Assembly: GCA_963921825.1 (NCBI GenBank)
Contig: OY997592.1
Location: 25,585,730 to 25,649,729 of the forward strand
Source: Erodium maritimum
Taxonomy: Eukaryota > Streptophyta > Magnoliopsida > Geraniales > Geraniaceae
DNA: 64,000 nucleotides
Reading direction: 5' to 3'
Both the position numbers and the translations under genes were made by a program. Shown in pieces: positions 61,601-64,000 of this stretch; position 1 is the stretch's first letter; each line of letters opens with the position of its first letter. Under the pieces are notes generated by a model. It was not told the origin of the DNA. It did no database searches and worked only from the letters and a program-made list of their open reading frames with translations.

Positions 61601-62346
61601 GTTGTGTCGGGTTTACATTACGAGTTTGATGTTGAGTCTGTTGAGGAAGTTAACGGGTTGTGAGTGTGACAGGTCGACCGCCTGGCCCGACCTTGTGTCG
61701 GGGAAGCACGTGAGAGAGAGAGGTTACTGTTACAGGTCGACCGCCTGGCCTGAGTGGTTCGGCAAGGCGCGTGATTGAGGGAGGTTACTGAGCAGCTGGT
61801 ATGCGATCCTTTGTGATCTTGTTTGGTGTGCGATCCTTTGTGATCTTGGGTGTTGTGTGGTGGTCTTTTGAGTCCTTGGAAGAGGTCATGATCGTTGTGT
61901 TGGGTCTACTTTACGTGTTAGAGTGTTGAGTCGGTCGAGGAAGGTAACAGTGGGTGTGTGTCAATCGGAGTACTTGAGTTGGGGATAGTGATCCCCGGTG
62001 TTGATTGGTTGTTGGTGTTACCGGCTTTGTCTGCTGATTATGTCGTAGTCAGTCTATTATCTGTGGTGGTGAGCGAACGCTCACCCCTAGCTGCTTTTCC
62101 TACAGGTATTGGTCGCAGGTTGGACTAGGTGAGCTTCTGAAGCTTGAAGAGCTAGGAGCGGGATTCTGGGTTTATTTTGAGTCTAGCGACGGATACCATC
62201 CTTTTGTCCACTTGTTGAGACATATTTTTAAGTTGTAGATATTATTTTTGTTGAACAAATGGTGATTTATGAAAAAGGCAACTAAATGTTTTATTACTTT
62301 AAATGTTCGCGTCCCGAGTTCGGTTTACTAAAATTGGGGCGTGACA
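52639..62346 (+). mobile_element. Ty3/Gypsy LTR retrotransposon, family B LTRs, broken
   Basis: LTRs 52639-56018 (3380 bp) and 58887-62346 (3460 bp) with target duplication AAATT (52634-52638 and 62347-62351). TTGGTATCAGAGCTCGAGG (56020-56038) is a tRNA-Met primer site directly after the 5' LTR, and AAGGGGGGTAGAC is the polypurine tract before the 3' LTR. Named parts: leader arrays of GGCCC(T/G)GTGGGCGTG (56400-56650) and GCCGGCCCGGAATGGGG (56870-57010), a retropepsin-like segment (near 57910-58060), an integrase C-terminal segment (AEFAYNNSFQASI, near 58280), and the pol end (YPDLFDSRSTSVLNFADEIP). No gag or reverse transcriptase is recognised, so it is broken and non-autonomous. The LTRs are very similar, so insertion was recent. 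Confidence 0.9.
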
Positions 62347-64000
62347 AAATTAATTAACAACTTACTTGAAATCAGATTATTACCTGGACTTTTGGACAAC
62401 GTATCAGACTTTTAAAGGACCTTGGACAAAACAAACTACTAGATTTAATTATCAGTTTTGAGGACCGTTACGGGTTGGACCGGGACTGATACGTCCCTTT
62501 TATGTTAAACCAGGACGTTACCCCAAGCACGGAGAAGACCGGTGGGGCCAGGACGTCAGCAGCTAGGAGACGCAGCTGCTGGTTCTTCAAGAGGTAGGGA
62601 ATTCCTCAAACCCGCTTTAATTCGATCGTACTAGAATGCATATAGGGAAACCTAATAACCGGTAAACAACTAGTATGCATGTAGGATGAGAACAACTAGC
62701 GTAACCGATTGAACTGCGAACATTTACGTTTCTGTCTTGGGAATTGCCGTGCTGGTAGAATCAGGCCATGTCGTGCCCGTAGGATTGTCTGCTGATTGTT
62801 GGATTTGTGTTGTGCTGTCTGAATCGGTTAATAAACAATAAGCATGTAAACGAGTATAATTGACTAGAGAACGCATGATCCGTGATTTGAGTGCTTTTCC
62901 CCTGTTTTAATTGATATGTTCGATTGTGAATGTTTGGGGATACCGGTTAAGCCGGTGGGGTAACCACGTGGAGAGTGGTATCGGTAAGTGATGGTAAGTA
63001 CGGAACAGTTGTGAGTGTCATTTAAGGGTCAAAGCATATTATGTTCGGTGTAACATGTCGTTGCTATGCGTGGGCAAGTGTGCCATGATTGTTCTAATGT
63101 GAATCATTGTTGTGATATGGTCGGTTGAGAGATAGACCGACGTGATCGTGATTGTGGTGATGGTACTGTGGTTACCCGTGGTTGTGATCCTGTTGTGAGT
63201 GTGATTGCAATTGTTTTGATGCGCGACCGGTAAAGTGTGAGAGAAGTACTTCCGTCAGGTGTATCGTACCTTTCGGCGCGTAATCGGTGAAGTGTTGGGT
63301 TGTGGGTACTTTGGTTACATGAGAAAGGTGATTTCCCTACCTTCCGACCGTGAGTCGGTAAAACATTGTGTTCCGCGAAGAGGTGATTTCCCTACCTTCC
63401 GACTAGAACTCAGTAAAACGCTGTGTTGAGCACCGCGAGAGACGAGGCCTGTTGGGTCTCGAGGTAGGGTTGGAGATGAACCAACTCGCAGCGGAAAATC
63501 AAGGAAAACCAAGAGACGATTAAAACCATGAAACAACTAACAAAGAATGGATTCACAAGAGAAAAATTCAGCACTAGTTCTTACCAAAACAAGAACACCG
63601 GGTAACGAATGATTGGCTTGAGTCTCCAAGACGCCTACGTATCCACATGGGAATCAAAGCCACGTAGTTCTTCTCTTTGAGGACTCAAGAACACAAAAAT
63701 GGAGGAGGAAACTAGCCAAACCCGAAATGGCCATGGAAGAGGGAGAGAAAATGTGTTTCCTATTCTTGTCTTGTGTTTGTTATGTTGAAAAAGGATGACT
63801 TAAACATAACAAAACCCATACTTGTCCAACTAAAGGCATGGGACAAGTATGGTGTCAAGTAAGGTGTAAATAGGACAAAGTATGGCAAGACAAGATTGGG
63901 TTAGGTGGTGAATCACCAACACCTTAATCCTTGTCTTGCTTACTTAGTACTAATTAATCAAGACTTGATTAATTAGTTCCATGGGCCTTGGTTGCATGGG
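62347..64000. other. Continuation of the interrupted LTR-like sequence, then unassigned DNA
   Basis: 62347-63450 holds text such as GACGTCAGCAGCTAGGAGACG and GTAGGGAATTCC that parallels, at low similarity, the shared 3' part of the A/B LTRs, plus a small repeat TGATTTCCCTACCTTCCGAC (63330 and 63386). From about 63470 to the end the sequence is plain, AT-rich, with no frame, RNA or element I can name. Confidence 0.3.

Noticed and set aside
63315-63536. Minus-strand 73-residue frame
   Set aside because: It is built on the short repeat GATTTCCCTACCTTCCGAC and has no family features.
1-64000. tRNA, rRNA or snRNA genes
   Set aside because: None recognised; the tRNA-like matches seen are retroelement primer sites only.

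Overview
The window is plant nuclear DNA, almost certainly from a flowering plant and most likely a eudicot; I cannot name the species. The evidence is GT-AG introns, a FAR1/MULE transposase, a plant-type Ulp1 (C48) protease gene, Ty3/Gypsy and Ty1/Copia elements with plant tRNA-Met and tRNA-Asp primer sites, and a plant-style foldback MITE. I recognise no clear single-copy housekeeping gene, rRNA or tRNA.

Left half (1 to about 34,430). With inserted LTR elements set aside, this is one coherent block of about 18 kb. Its non-coding DNA is saturated with a degenerate 9-11 bp word, consensus about (T/C)C(G/T)CAAA(A)C, seen as TATCCGCAAACT, ATTCGCAAAACA and ATTCTCAAAC. The block carries a decayed MULE transposase gene with a FAR1-type DNA-binding domain and SWIM finger (4992-8186, +). 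It carries a decayed multi-exon Ulp1-like protease gene (33992 down to 15537, -). It also carries five small paralogous helical-protein genes (1069, 2983, 3974, 8730, 14266, all +), and two acidic nuclear-type genes plus one remnant (1752-2396, 9433-9837, 13481-13774, all -). The word fills introns and intergenic DNA of all of these and is absent from the inserted LTR elements. This recalls the VANDAL class of MULEs, whose anti-silencing protein recognises a short repeated non-coding motif; the word and the small gene families here are not ones I recognise.

Insertions in the left half. A solo LTR lies at 9981-13420. A 9.6 kb Gypsy element with near-identical LTRs lies at 18403-27973 inside a Ulp1 exon, and itself holds a solo LTR at 22555-25544. 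Another solo LTR lies at 28534-31817 inside a Ulp1 intron. All have 5-bp target duplications.

Right half (34,430 to 64,000). In order: a foldback MITE (34443-34811) next to a TA microsatellite; a broken Copia element (about 34880-46395) split by a broken Gypsy element (36950-45071); an unidentified tract with a degenerate about 30-bp repeat (46396-48254); a fragment of a second MULE transposase split by a solo LTR (48255-51618); an LTR-like sequence (from 51619) split by a Gypsy element with long LTRs (52639-62346); and an unassigned tail to 64000. Most long open frames in the right half are by-products of LTR minisatellites or GC-rich LTR modules.
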